Shown here piece by piece: positions 21,562 through 32,541 of a DNA stretch of 64,000 bases. Under the pieces are notes generated by a model. The model saw only the letters and a list, made by a program, of their open reading frames with translations. It searched no databases and was not told the origin of the DNA. Location: positions 42,169 through 106,168 of the forward strand of contig NHNY01000042.1 in assembly GCA_002786065.1 (NCBI GenBank). Reading direction: 5' to 3'. The translations under genes were made by a program, and so were the position numbers. Position 1 is the first letter of the stretch; the number at the start of each line of letters is the position of its first letter. The DNA is from Microcyclospora pomicola (Eukaryota; Ascomycota; Dothideomycetes; Capnodiales).

Positions 21562-23352
21562 TCAATCGCCGAAAAAATCGCTGATGGAGTCAAGCCAGCC
21601 ACCGCCGCCTTCACCTCCTCCTCCTCCGCCAGAGTCACCGCCAGCGCTTGGTGGCGTAGGTCCACCTTCACCACCTCGGCCCCAGGGATCTTCCCCAGAG
21701 TTCCAGAAGCTATCATCTTGCTGCGAAGACTGCTGCTGTCCGGCAGTTCCTTCATTGTCTGGATCAAACATCGGCTCCTGACTCTGGGGACTAGCGTCGT
21801 CATTGATGCGCTCCTCTGGTGGGATGTTCTGTTGCTGATCACTGCCATAGACACCTCGTTGCATAGCTTCGTAGCCAGCCATTGTGCCCGCACCGGCAAT
21901 CGCGCCCTCGCTTGCTGCGCCTCCGGCTATACCGCGACCTGCTGCGCCTACGGCCCCTGCTCCGGCGCCCTCAATTGCCCCAGCACCGGCAGCTCCTGCA
22001 CCGGCAGCTCCAGCCCCTTCGGCAGCGGCGCCACCACCACCGCCCATGCCGAACGGTAGCCACATTGGCATAAATCCGCTGTGTCCAGAGTGACGAGAGA
22101 AGTAGTCGAAGTCAATGCTTACAGCCGTGGCTAGCATGACCGCTCTCTGGTCCTGTGTCATTGAGATACTTTCGCCGCCGCTATTTGTACCCGAAGCACT
22201 GTCCATCCGCAGCACGTAGACACCGGTATCTGTGAATATCTCTCTGGCAAAGCCGCCGAAATTGCGATTTACGCTTCCAATAGGACTTTCCTGCTGGTTG
22301 CGTAGATTGAAGTCCCATGAAAGGAAGGGTTCGTCTACGTGTGCAAACTGTAGCATTCCTGCCTCTATAGCTTGTTCGGGGACCTTCGACTCGGTCAACG
22401 CCATGGTGTCCGATGTTGGCTTTTCGCCTGACTCGATTCGGGGAGTGTCGGCTAGCTGGGATCCTTCTGCCAGTGGCCGATACGTGAAGAGGTTGTACTT
22501 CCGCCTCAGTGGAGCCCACTGTTGCTGCGCCTCACCAATGATCCGCATTTCGTCCAACTTCAACGGCGAAACCTGCGCTACACTGCCCTGATTGATGGCA
22601 GAGCTTGCGGATGTACCCTGCAGCGCCGTCGACGTTACTGTCTCTGTATATCCTCCCTCCGGTACGGGGTCATATATTCTTATCCGACTGTTGATGAAAG
22701 CGAACGGTCTGTGTATACGCAAAACTTCCCTCTCTTCCCGATCGAAAATATGCGTGGTGAATGATCGATGGGTCGTAAACATGTTTCTTGCGAGGGAAGA
22801 CCCAATCCCATGATCTTGCTCTGCGATGTATCCAATCGTTGCTCCTTGCCCATCCATTATGATGTACCGATTTGCCTGCTCGAAACCAACAATGATGTTC
22901 ATCATCTCAATCTGTCGTTGAATGACAAGACTGCTATTCTCGAGAAGCGCAAGCGCAGGATGGTCTGGAGGAAGGACACCATGAGGGTCGTCTGGCATAT
23001 GAACCTCAGACACGAGGTCAGATGTATCCGATTCTGCGAGCGTGGCCGCAAGCTGAGTGTTCAAACCAACTTGAGGCTGATCCGATGTCTGTTGCTCTTC
23101 TTGCGTTTGTCGAGGCGTCCTTGAATCCGCTGCATCTCTGCGCCCGCCGTCGTCATTTCTGGAACTCGGTTGCTGTTGTGATGCATCATTTTGCTGCTGT
23201 AACGACCTCGAAGCCCATGGTCGAGTTCGTGGTGGTGGCTTGCGGATCCATCTACGCTGGTGCTCGATCAATTTTGCTCCACAACGACCCTCGGCAACAG
23301 GCGTGAGGGCTCGTGGAAGTCTCAGCGACCATCTTGCCACCGACATATTCAT
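21562..23352 (-). CDS. Phospholipid scramblase-family protein (AIM25-like)
   Basis: The open frame starts further upstream (23658), but the Met at 23352 (MNMSVARWSLRLPRA) is chosen because it begins an Arg-rich, acid-free segment like a mitochondrial presequence; the model has 596 residues. After a Gln/Ser/Arg-rich linker, the scramblase beta-barrel region runs from about residue 144 to 420. It includes an RYIIMDGQG segment, a HRSFTTHIFDREEREVLRI strand pair and AREIFTDTGVYVLRMD. It finishes with MLATAVSIDFDYFSRH in the place of the usual C-terminal helix. The last 150 residues are Gly/Ala/Gln-rich (repeated GAGAAG) and probably disordered. The family moves or binds membrane phospholipids; the yeast relative Aim25 affects mitochondria. 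Transport activity of this protein is inference. Confidence 0.82.
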   Translation of the reverse strand: MNMSVARWSLRLPRALTPVAEGRCGAKLIEHQRRWIRKPPPRTRPWASRSLQQQNDASQQQPSSRNDDGGRRDAADSRTPRQTQEEQQTSDQPQVGLNTQLAATLAESDTSDLVSEVHMPDDPHGVLPPDHPALALLENSSLVIQRQIEMMNIIVGFEQANRYIIMDGQGATIGYIAEQDHGIGSSLARNMFTTHRSFTTHIFDREEREVLRIHRPFAFINSRIRIYDPVPEGGYTETVTSTALQGTSASSAINQGSVAQVSPLKLDEMRIIGEAQQQWAPLRRKYNLFTYRPLAEGSQLADTPRIESGEKPTSDTMALTESKVPEQAIEAGMLQFAHVDEPFLSWDFNLRNQQESPIGSVNRNFGGFAREIFTDTGVYVLRMDSASGTNSGGESISMTQDQRAVMLATAVSIDFDYFSRHSGHSGFMPMWLPFGMGGGGGAAAEGAGAAGAGAAGAGAIEGAGAGAVGAAGRGIAGGAASEGAIAGAGTMAGYEAMQRGVYGSDQQQNIPPEERINDDASPQSQEPMFDPDNEGTAGQQQSSQQDDSFWNSGEDPWGRGGEGGPTPPSAGGDSGGGGGGEGGGGWLDSISDFFGD

Positions 23353-23991
23353 CAGCAATTCAAGACAGGTTGCTTGGGGGAGATTCAAAAAGTTATATGC
23401 ACGCGAGGGCGATGTCTTGGAATGGTTCGCGCTTGGTGGGTCCAGTTGACCGCGCTTGTTCTGTTTCTCGGACGTCACCTCTTGTCGCGCGCAGTAAGAG
23501 ATACAATACATCTCACGTACACCATTATGTTTCAACATATACCCTATCTGCAGGTAGTGTGCTATGCATATCGAGCCCGATATGTAGGGCGACATTATCA
23601 AATAACCTGCCTTGAAGACATCGACAATGTTGTGATGACATGGACTTCCGTAGAACAAAGGTGGCTGTCGAGACGACTCGACATTGGGATAGGCCGTATG
23701 ACTGCTATGGCAGTCGATTGCTCACCAGCGATGACAATCATCACGAAAATACAGCAAAGCTACAGACTCCACTGGTTCATCTATCAAACAGCTGTTCTAG
23801 AAAGCTGAGTATCTATCTGATGTAACGATTGACCAAACAGAGCAACCATATGCGCTGAAAAAGGCCGTGTGAGGAGAAGGTAAGCATGCCATATGTCGAG
23901 CCAGTATTCTGTGGAGGGTACCCTTCGCCGGTGCTTGTGACTCTATGCATCTTCCCTTGCCCGAAGTGGATATCTGGTGGAGAATAAGTCA
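23353..23991. other. Intergenic region, scramblase promoter side
   Basis: It lies between the scramblase start and the stop of the next leftward gene. The 5' extension of the scramblase frame (to 23658) is open but hydrophobic and Cys-rich, unlike a conserved N-terminus, so it is treated as leader. Nothing else is supported. Confidence 0.45.
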
Positions 23992-25680
23992 TCATGTTAA
24001 TGCATCGAATAGCCAGCTGACATGGCCATCGGTCTGCCTCCTGAACCGGCCAGGTTTCGTGCAGACCACATCTAGTGCCCAGCCTTGTAAGATCGTCCTC
24101 CTGTCTTCTTCGGGCTTGCCATTAATAGTATCCCACATGACAACATCTGTAAAGTTGGAGAGGATGTAATCCGTCCCAGCCTTCCAGGAACATGTCTTCG
24201 GCCTCTGCTTTGGTGCTTGCGACATAGTATACAGCCAGCAAATTTCGAGCTGTTTCCGGCCGTCTGCTAGCTGCCGTATATCGCGGATCTGTGCTGGTTC
24301 CGAATGCTCCACATATTCTCCTTCTACAAGGATGAGGACAACGTCCCCACGGAAGTAGGTCGCACCATTGTACTCAACGTCTTTCAGCTTTGTTAAGCGT
24401 GACCATGCTACTGGTCGTGGCTGTAAATCGTCTCTCGGTACAATGCGAGGAGGTCGGCAACTCCTTCTCTTGTTGTGCCTGTCCACAACTTCATAGTACT
24501 GCTGCGCGGCTTGGGTGGCGGGATTGGGATTGGCCACGTCGGACTCTGGAGTGAGCGGCAGTCCCTCAACATGGCACACAGTCTGTCCGCAGATCACAGT
24601 ATGAGACTGTGTTGGGGTACTCGAGACACAATGGACCCCGCTTTCACCGTCGTCTGACATGTCGCTGATATCCTCTCTGTCGCTCTCGCCCTCCGCACCA
24701 CTCGAGCCATTGTACCAGATATCACTCGGCGGACAGCGTGGGATAGTGAGCTTCGGAGTTTTTCCGCCCGTGCGTTGACGGTGAGTACTCAAATTTGGAT
24801 TTTCTTCACCAATGAATGGACGTTGGTTATAAGCTGGATCAACCTTGATCGTGCAAGGCTGCTCTTCGAGTGATGCTTGCAACCTAGAGTTTGATTGCTG
24901 GGGCAGAGTGCCGTATGGTGCCATGGTGGGATTACAGAATGCATTGCATGGTCGAGATTGCTCCACGATGGTTCTTGGAGTGAGGATGCCGAACTTGTCG
25001 AATTGAAGAAGATATCTCTGGAACTGTGGCTGCAACGTCAAGCACTGTCCGTCCTCTAATAACAGATGCCCATCCGAGCATGCAGCCCATTGGTTCACAA
25101 GATTGAGCATCTCAGTGGTAGCGACAGTCTCAATTGCCTCTTCGATGTCGATAGTCCTGAATGGGCGCCCCTCCGTCCAGCTGACCTGCCGGTCCTTCGT
25201 ACCATGTACTGCTCGAATGTGCAGTTTGAGCATGGCACAGTTGATGTGCGCAGCGAGAGCAGTCCACTTAGAAGATGTCTTCTCGGCCAGCGCCGTGGCC
25301 ATTGTCAACATACGGCATGAGGCTGTTTGGAAGCCATAGTGCTCAATTTTTGCCCATGAGACATGGCCAGCGAGCACAGCGAGAGACCTGCTTCGACAAG
25401 CTTCATCCACGTCCTGATCTCGGCCTTGGGCCACTTCTCCGAGAGACTGCCATTGGGTCCCCTCCAGCGCGAGACCACGTCGTACGAGAGTCAATTCTAG
25501 CCATATTGCGTATGCGCTATTTAATTGATATTCTGTCAATATGCGATCGCGGAGCGCTTCGCAATGTTGAACAAAGCTCATATCATGATCAAATTCATTG
25601 AGCTTTTTCTCCAACGTTTGGAGGGACTTGACCATTCGGGTTTTGTGCTCAGCCATTTTCTGTTGCCTCGAGACGACCAA
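23992..25680 (-). CDS. Hypothetical protein with C-terminal BAH-like domain
   Basis: A single frame encodes 562 residues; Met9 (25656) is an alternative start. The first 60 residues form a short amphipathic, probably coiled helix (KTRMVKSLQTLEKKL). The next 170 residues are helical with several Cys and Trp and match nothing I recognise. The centre (about 250-400) is Ser/Pro/Asp-rich and likely disordered. Residues about 425-525 resemble a bromo-adjacent homology domain: YFRGDVVLILV, then IRDIRQLADGRKQLEICWLY, then ILSNFTDVVMWDTINGK, matching the usual BAH order of DVVLV, IWDG-like strand and LSNHxDVI. BAH domains bind nucleosomes or chromatin proteins, so a chromatin role is plausible but not shown. 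Confidence 0.7.
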   Translation of the reverse strand: MVVSRQQKMAEHKTRMVKSLQTLEKKLNEFDHDMSFVQHCEALRDRILTEYQLNSAYAIWLELTLVRRGLALEGTQWQSLGEVAQGRDQDVDEACRSRSLAVLAGHVSWAKIEHYGFQTASCRMLTMATALAEKTSSKWTALAAHINCAMLKLHIRAVHGTKDRQVSWTEGRPFRTIDIEEAIETVATTEMLNLVNQWAACSDGHLLLEDGQCLTLQPQFQRYLLQFDKFGILTPRTIVEQSRPCNAFCNPTMAPYGTLPQQSNSRLQASLEEQPCTIKVDPAYNQRPFIGEENPNLSTHRQRTGGKTPKLTIPRCPPSDIWYNGSSGAEGESDREDISDMSDDGESGVHCVSSTPTQSHTVICGQTVCHVEGLPLTPESDVANPNPATQAAQQYYEVVDRHNKRRSCRPPRIVPRDDLQPRPVAWSRLTKLKDVEYNGATYFRGDVVLILVEGEYVEHSEPAQIRDIRQLADGRKQLEICWLYTMSQAPKQRPKTCSWKAGTDYILSNFTDVVMWDTINGKPEEDRRTILQGWALDVVCTKPGRFRRQTDGHVSWLFDALT

Positions 25681-27009
25681 TTAGTCCTTGGAGAACGCTC
25701 GAAGATGGAGCGCTTTGATGATCCTAGCATTTGTCTGAGCTGGACGGGCAGCCCACCCATACTGTGCGCTTCACATGCTGAGCAAGATACGTGCCGTGCT
25801 TCTCTCACATCACACTTTTGACGTGCTGCTGAAGGATCGCAGGATTCTGGCTATGCGTCTCGACCGCTGTGTCTCACGTTTGATACGTACCTCACCCGAT
25901 GCTGAAGGATGGAAGTGCGTCGACTGCGTCTCAGCTGCTGTGCTTCTTGCACGATACGCAAGCCACACGCCAACGGATCATCGTAGGCTTTCTCGCCAAG
26001 CACAGTAAGACTTGGTGGGTCAGGCGGGAAGTGGCAGGCGTTGAGAGATAAGGGAGCTTACGCATGTGTGATTATGGTGGCCATGACATATACTTGGTCT
26101 TCTTCAACCATGTAGATGTCAGCCTTGGCAAGCTGCAGCTAGATCACAGCGTCTACAGTACAAGGTATGTAGAGCAGCGTTGAAGCTTCCGGACCGAAGC
26201 GACGCCGGGGTGACCGGATGCCACATGCGTGACCTGCTGCTCGATCCTTCCATCTCCGCATTGGGCAAGCGGAACATGAACAACACATCAACATGTGCCA
26301 AAGCCTGTATAAGGCATGCAACCATATGCACTTCGGGCTTAAGACTCCTTGTATACCCGTCTTACATGTGGGACATCCACAGGGACTATTGGCTGTGCTG
26401 GCGGCAAACCTTCGCCATGTGCTGCAGGTGACACAAGTATACCTTGTGGACGCGTACCTTGGCATGCCGATCAATGAACGAGCGAGGCTGATGTTGCCAT
26501 GTCCGATAAGGTGATCTGCGGAAGGGTGGGGGTGGCAGGCAGGTCAGCAAGATGCATTGTGTGTGGCCACTTGATCGACAGAATCCCTGAACAACCCTCG
26601 ATATTGATCGGCGAAAGAAAATGGAAATCAGATGATACAGGGGCTTTTCAACTTGCTACCTTGTAGCGGAATAGTCGAATGGAATCACGCAGGACGGATT
26701 GATGTTACCGCCGACGCACTACTCAGCCGCATCGTATCCAGATGCATTCACACGTTCATCCTCGACTTATCATTACCACCGTGAAGCTAGGGTTGCTAAT
26801 GCCTGTCATTGATAGCGTCTGCTTACCATCTCGCAACCTGGTCTAACTCTATCTCTAAGTATGAACGAGGAACTCCTACCCCTTCGCCAGTCCTTGTCTA
26901 TCTCTCGCAAGTGGTAAACACTGAGCTTCTGAACATCATCGACTTGTTCTTCCCATACTGCGGCAAATTTGACACGAGCAGAAAAGTATTCTGATCGGTG
27001 ACCAAGTAC
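25681..27009. other. Intergenic region without a supported gene
   Basis: About 1.3 kb separates the BAH-like gene start from the bHLH stop. Open frames up to 111 codons (26139-26474, minus) are Cys/Arg-rich with no motif and overlap other short frames, so none is annotated. The composition resembles the gene island, not the RIP-affected blocks. Confidence 0.5.
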
Positions 27010-27745
27010 CTAGAGCCCGCATGTGCATCCTCCTGGTCGTGACGTGAGTTCGTGATTCCGGCGTTCGAGATGGCGAATGTACTCGACGGTCTTTGCCAGG
27101 ACTGTTGGCTTGCGTGAATTCATCGCTGGTGATAGTCCTCCCAACTCAACTTGCTCTTCGCCATGCCGAAATGCTCGTACGCTCGGGACCATTCGCTCGA
27201 GCTCTTTCAGGGAGTCTCGCATCTTCCGACGATACCGTTTTTCGACCTCGGTTTGTGTATGAGATCGCTTTGGTTTCGGTCGTTGCTTCTTGGCCTCAGT
27301 ATCATCTTGGGTTCGCGGTGCGATATCATCAAGTGGGTTCTCCGCATTCTCCTCGCAAGAGGATGCCTGAGAGCCATTCCGAGAGTGCTGAGAGGTCGAT
27401 GCTCCGCTTTGCTCGTCGAACACAAACGATAAGTTGTCCCAGATGCCGATTGAGTTTTCATAATCACGCAAGAGTTGAGCTCCAGCGTCTGTCAGATCAT
27501 GCTTTGGCCCAACTTGAGGCACCGCGGTCGGGGTATTCCCGGACCAAAATATCTCTTGATCATTGTCGTTAGGGTTCGACTTCTTGAAATTTGCGGCTGA
27601 AGCACTTACCATCGATATCGGAATTGCCGACTGACCATGATGGATCGATCTCAGGGTGGATATAGTCGTGCAACCACATTGTCGTTGCATCGTCGCAGAA
27701 GCTGTATGCGTCCATGTTCCACGGATCAGGTTCAAGACCATACAT
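27010..27745 (-). CDS. bHLH transcription factor with SREBP-type Tyr in the basic region
   Basis: Two exons, 27610-27745 and 27010-27554, flank a 55-bp intron with a GTAAGT donor, a CTAAC branch point and a CAAG acceptor; joining gives 226 residues in frame. The N-terminal half is acidic with aromatic residues (EPDPWNMDAYSF), compatible with an activation region. Residues about 140-220 form a basic helix-loop-helix: KRSHTQTEVEKRYRRKM, a helix, an unusually long loop, then KPTVLAKTVEYIRHLERRN. The EKRYR sequence carries Tyr where most bHLH proteins have Arg, as in SREBP-type factors. No transmembrane segment follows, so it is not a membrane-bound SREBP. It diverges from the terpene synthase gene, so a local regulatory role is a reasonable inference only. 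Confidence 0.85.
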
Positions 27746-28321
27746 TGTGGCTTGTTCAAATCTGCAAGCAAGCAGTCCCGCGTTGGGGAAGAAGATCAAA
27801 GCTGATATAAGTTTGAGGATGTCACCTTTGATGCAAGGAACATTCTCGTATGCACAAATTCGTCAGAGCTACAGAGTGCTTATAATGTCTCGTTGCGTTC
27901 GATATGTTCTCACACCAGGCATGTCGTTTGACCCACATTGTTGCGTCTCACGCCAAACACATCGACTCATCAGAGTAGTGGAGCTGAGCGAATCATGTGT
28001 TGGAAACTTTAAGAGATGGAACTGCGGCATGTGAAGACGATCATCTTGCAAGGGTCGAACGATTTGAGCTGGAGCTGGGCTGATCATCGAAGAGCAGGGA
28101 AATCAGGGCTTGGAGGGAAGACAAGGATCGGAAGTCGAAGGATCGAGGGTGCAGACGGGTCTTCAAGAGCTCCGAAGGATGATATCGGACGAGATTTGGT
28201 GCAATCAGTTGCTGAGAACTCCATCCATGGCGCTGAATGATACAAATAACAATCTATTCAACGGATTCGAACTGGGAATTCTGTTGTTGATCTCCAACTC
28301 TTTGACCTCATCTACCTTACT
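27746..28321. promoter_or_regulatory. Divergent promoter between the bHLH and terpene synthase genes
   Basis: This 576-bp gap lies between the two divergent start codons and must hold both promoters. I found no perfect CACGTG or SRE-like site in it, only loose CANNTG E-boxes such as CATGTG. No gene is supported inside. Confidence 0.45.
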
Positions 28322-29872
28322 ATGGCTATGCTAGACACAACTGCCCAGCTACGTTCATCACAGATGGAGAACTTCATACCTGTAGAGCAGCAGCAGCAGC
28401 TGCCACAGGGCACGATGTTCGATCACACGCTCGACGAAGATATCTCTACATCTCATCTCAACTTGACCAAATCCTCCCAGAAAGAGCTGAAGAGTGGTAC
28501 CAACCACGAGCCTGAAGAGGTACATGCTCACATCGACGCAGAAAGTCAAGGCCACCCAACATCTGCCGAAACAATAACGATCCCCGACATGTTCGTGTCA
28601 TTCGTAGCTCAACGCCCGCAGCCCAACCCATATCACCAGCAAGTCAAGAAGCAATCCATCGACGACATGTGGAAGTAGGATGTTTTGTTACAAAAGCTCG
28701 ACTAGATGTCATGTAGTCATGAACTAACATACTTTTAGAATCATGAATTGGACATACAAGGACTACCATAAACATATGAAAGCCGACTTCCCCTACTTTG
28801 CGGCAATCTGGACCACCGAGGCTGGCTGTGACGAGTTTCGAACCATCGTGGATTGGTGCAACTGGGTCTTTGACTTCGATGATTGTAAGCGAAAGCTGAC
28901 TTGTTTCCCCTCCACAACCCCAGCTGTGCTGATTCACGCACAGTGTTTGATGATGGGAATCTCAAGGAAGACCCAGTGAAGGCACGCGAAGAGCTTGTCG
29001 CGAGTCTTGATATCCTTACGAATCCCGACCATCAGACATACGCGGCTGGTGATCATCCACTGAGATACGTTTTCCAGAGTGTGTGGCGACGAATCAAGGC
29101 TGTGAGTATCATCCTCCCACCATAGATGGCATCTGGAGCCACCTTGATCTACGTACCGTGCTGATATAGCTCTAGAGATCGTCAGAAGGAGCTCAAGCTC
29201 GGTACATCAAAGCCATGGAAGGCTTCTTCAGTGGCTTGATCGGACAAGTCGAAGTCCGTTCAAACGCAACCACGAGAGATTACGAAAACTACCTCGCTTT
29301 GCGCAGGGAGTCGATTGGGGTCTACCCTTGTCTGGCACTCGTGGAGTACTTTCAAGGTCTTGACATCCCAGACTACGTTTTTGAGCATCCCGCCATCAAA
29401 GAGATCGAATGCCTTGCTGCGGACTTTGTGCTTCTGTGAGTGAGACTAAGTATTGTACTCGGCATGAACATTCTCTGACTTGTGTCAGACAAAACGATAT
29501 CCTATCGTTCCACAAAGAACAAGCAATGGATGTCAACCACAACATCATCCATCTTTTCAAAGAGAGTGGACTGTCCCAGCAACAGGCCTATGACAGTGCA
29601 AACGACCTTCTCCTCGGCCGTTATCGTCAGTGGTACGTTGCACACGCGCAAGTACCTATCTGGGGCGAGGAAGTGGATGTTCAAGTCCAGCAGTATCTCA
29701 AGGGATGCCAGGATGTAGTGCTCGGAAACTTGAACTGGAGGCAAGTGACACTACTGTATGGCGATGGGGAATTCAACGATTGCTGACACCTCCCAGCTTC
29801 GAGTCAGAGCGCTACTTTGGCAAACACAATGAACAAGTCAGAAAGACTAGAGTGGTGCCTGGGTTGTATTGA
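28322..29872 (+). CDS. Class I terpene synthase (sesquiterpene cyclase type)
   Basis: Six exons (28322-28674, 28739-28884, 28944-29101, 29176-29435, 29489-29740, 29797-29872) join in frame to 414 residues, typical for fungal cyclases with an N-terminal extension. The first 85 residues are polar, with a QQQQ run, and probably disordered. The ITIPDMFVSF segment begins the terpenoid synthase fold. The metal-binding motifs are intact: DDLFD at about 165-169, created across an intron, and NDILSFHKE at about 308-316 (NSE type). The ESERYFG segment near the C-terminus holds the conserved Arg-Tyr pair. The last intron uses a GC donor (AG/GCAAGT). The enzyme would ionise farnesyl diphosphate in the cytosol and cyclise it; the product cannot be read from sequence. 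The neighbouring dehydrogenase and P450 suggest a small terpenoid cluster. Confidence 0.9.
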
Positions 29873-30728
29873 GGACTCGAAGAGGCTCTACGGGTAGGAA
29901 GTCCCGACATCATTGTTTATCGACCGTGGAGAGTTTTTCCACGTGTATGTTGGTATCAGTCTTTTGAAGCTGCCCCATGCCTTACCGTCTCATACTCATG
30001 CGCGTGATCGAATTGGCCTGAGCTCCACAGTTTTCCTGTCTCGAAATTCTCAGCTCGTACCATATGCGCTGCTGAAAGCGTCCTTATCCAGATCCATGCC
30101 AAGGCTTGATTCGCGGAGTGAACATTCCCGGTTGAGAAATGCGTTCGTAGGTGTAATCTTCGTGCATTCGTACCTGATGACGATGCGAGACTCGACCAGA
30201 CTAAAGGGATGACAGCAGCACAAACTTCATGCTACTTGCCCTCATGCTTGGCCCGACCGGTACAGCAGGTGGTATGCTGACCCATGCATAACTCGTAAAG
30301 TATGCTGGCCTTCAATGCCGTGCAGATCTTCTTTCACCATCATACGAGTCAAAGGTTGAGGACATAGGTCCTAGCAGCTGACCGATCCAGGATGGAAGCT
30401 GTGAGAGCGCGAGCCGTCTCCACCCTTATCTCTAGCCGTAAACGAGAGATCAACAGCCTTCACCATCTTTTTGGAGGGTTTGAGCGTTGAGTACGAGTCT
30501 GACAATCCTTCAATGCGAGTGATGAGGTCTCATTACCCACTACTGTTCGTGTGATCGTACTGCAACCAGTGTACCGAGGTGGCAATGAAAGTCAACCAGA
30601 ACACAGCATGCACGTTGCAATGAGATGGACGATATCATTGATCACGTACTCAGAACTGCATTCGGCTTTCATACCAACGTGAACTATGGAGGGCGCGGTG
30701 AAGTGCATGGGTACCTGTTGTGACGTGA
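29873..30728. other. Intergenic region between convergent terpene synthase and dehydrogenase genes
   Basis: Both flanking genes end here, so it should contain two 3' ends. A single CACGTG lies at 29940-29945, away from either promoter. Open frames up to 99 codons show no motifs. No gene is supported. Confidence 0.45.
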
Positions 30729-31919
30729 TCAGACAAAGTGCCCCTGGCCACCATCCACAAGTATATCCTCGCCCGTCACGAACGAGCTCGCATCACTGAG
30801 CAAGAAGACTGCTGCCCCATCCAGTTCGTCCGGTTCGCCCATACGCCCCAGCATGATGTGCTTAGCAAGCTCAGTGAAGACTTCAGGGTGTCCTGCAGCA
30901 AGACGGCGAGACATGTCTGTCATCATAGGGCTTCGTGGAAACCATGTCAGCCACGACTCTGCTCTACAGAATTGTTGAGCCTTACCCAGGGGATATAGAA
31001 TTGACCCGAATCTTGCTAGTAGCGTATTCGGTCGCGATTTGCTGCGCCAGACCTCGGACGGCGTACTTGGATGCTCCGTATGCACTCACAGGGTGACTGC
31101 GGTTAGCTTGATGCGAAGCAACTGACGAGATCAAGACGATCGAGCCGCCCGTTCCTTGCTTGAGAAGCTGACGTACGACGCTCTGGGCGGTGCAGTACGT
31201 CCCCAGTAACTTGTGCAGTCAGCATATTGCACGCTCTGCAAAGGTGACGCGGTGTTTTAAACTTACGTTGATGTCGATGATCTGGCGGACTTTGTCCATG
31301 GGGTAATCAGCAAAGGATGTCTCGCCGGCAACGCCTGCGCATGTGATACTGTAACGGTTCAAGTATCAGCTGGTTGATTCAGGGCAGATCTGCCACACAC
31401 ATGCTAAAATATCATGGACTCTGAGCACGGAAAAACTTGACTTACGCCCCATGTATGGCTCCGAAGTCCTTAGCAGCTTGCTGTACCGTTGCCTCGATCA
31501 ACAGTTCATCCGTCACACTGGCCCTGTCTCCGAGGTCAGAACGTTCCCTAACAGCGCTTCGATCTCGACACGAGGTGCTGAGCTCATCGGGCTTACTTGT
31601 AGTATCGGTACTGAAGTCCAGCAGCTTCCGCATTTGATGGGACCGGGTTGCCTGGATCGTCTGAGATGTCTATTGCTGCAACCTTGGCCCCGGCTTCGAG
31701 ACAGGCCTTTGTGAAGTTCAGGCCGAGCCCACCAGCAGCTCCTGTTCGACATGATGGAGTTTAGTCAATGATGTTCATCACAACCAATTGGCTCAACATA
31801 TTGGTCATCTGATCATACTTACCAGTCACCAGGATCACTCGTCCCTTCAACGAGAACAGATCCAACACTCCACCACGTCTTGCTGCAACCACTGGTTGTT
31901 CCGAAGAGTCAACTGACAT
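30729..31919 (-). CDS. Short-chain dehydrogenase/reductase (SDR)
   Basis: Six exons were placed: 31823-31919, 31597-31741, 31446-31523, 31267-31348, 30986-31209 and 30729-30930. All five introns (55-97 bp) are GT-AG and phase-consistent, giving 275 residues, the usual classical SDR size. The Rossmann nucleotide-binding motif TGAAGGLG spans an intron at residues 32-39. The catalytic residues are Ser163 in ISSV and YGASK (Tyr178, Lys182), and the C-terminus has the common LVDGGQGHFV-type ending (ILVDGG). The protein is likely a soluble NAD(P)-dependent alcohol dehydrogenase or ketoreductase. An upstream in-frame ATG at 31955 would add 12 residues. It shares a divergent promoter with the P450, which suggests joint expression and oxidation of a P450 or cyclase product. 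Confidence 0.9.
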
Positions 31920-32541
31920 TGTTAAAGGTGTCGATATGGGGAGAGTGATTTTCAATAGATTATGTTGTAGGCAGAGGGGTGAACGATGGGCATCTCAGCG
32001 CAGGTTTTATAGACTTGACGAATCGATCTGTGTCCACGAACATATTGTTTGAGCAATACGAGACACCTCCAAGGTGCTCGTGTACGTGGCTAAACCATCT
32101 CATTCCTGGGACGGATCTGGTGCAATACTTCCTGTTCCGTGACCCCTGTAAGCAGGCCAATGCATGCCCACGCCAGCATCATCACGACCAGGGTGTAGCT
32201 GTAGCTGCAGCTTACCCTCGAACTTTCTTCCGGGATCATGAGGGGCTAATCATCGCTGGTGGTATGTGCAGTACTGGCGAGAAAGTGTTCATTGCAACAC
32301 TAGTACCGCTGCACCATTTCCTGCACCAGGACTCCACGCCAGCGTTCTCATGGTCCCATTTCTGAGCACAAGACAGACATCCGTATCAACATATATGGGT
32401 TAGATTAATTGCAGTGCTCTGCAACCTGTCTGCATATCAGTGAGTCTCCTACAAAGACCAGATTCGTGCTACTTTTTCTCGGGGCCCGATACAGAGAAAT
32501 CTCCTCAAAAGCGCCTGCTTCTATCACAGATCTCTGCAGCA
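31920..32541. promoter_or_regulatory. Divergent promoter of the SDR and P450 genes
   Basis: The two start codons face away from each other across 622 bp, so both promoters lie here, a common arrangement for co-regulated biosynthetic genes. The open frames inside overlap both strands and show no protein features. No binding site was identified with confidence. Confidence 0.5.

Noticed and set aside
26139-26474. 111-codon Cys-rich minus-strand open frame
   Set aside because: The Cys spacing matches no finger or small secreted-protein pattern, there is no signal peptide, and competing frames overlap it.
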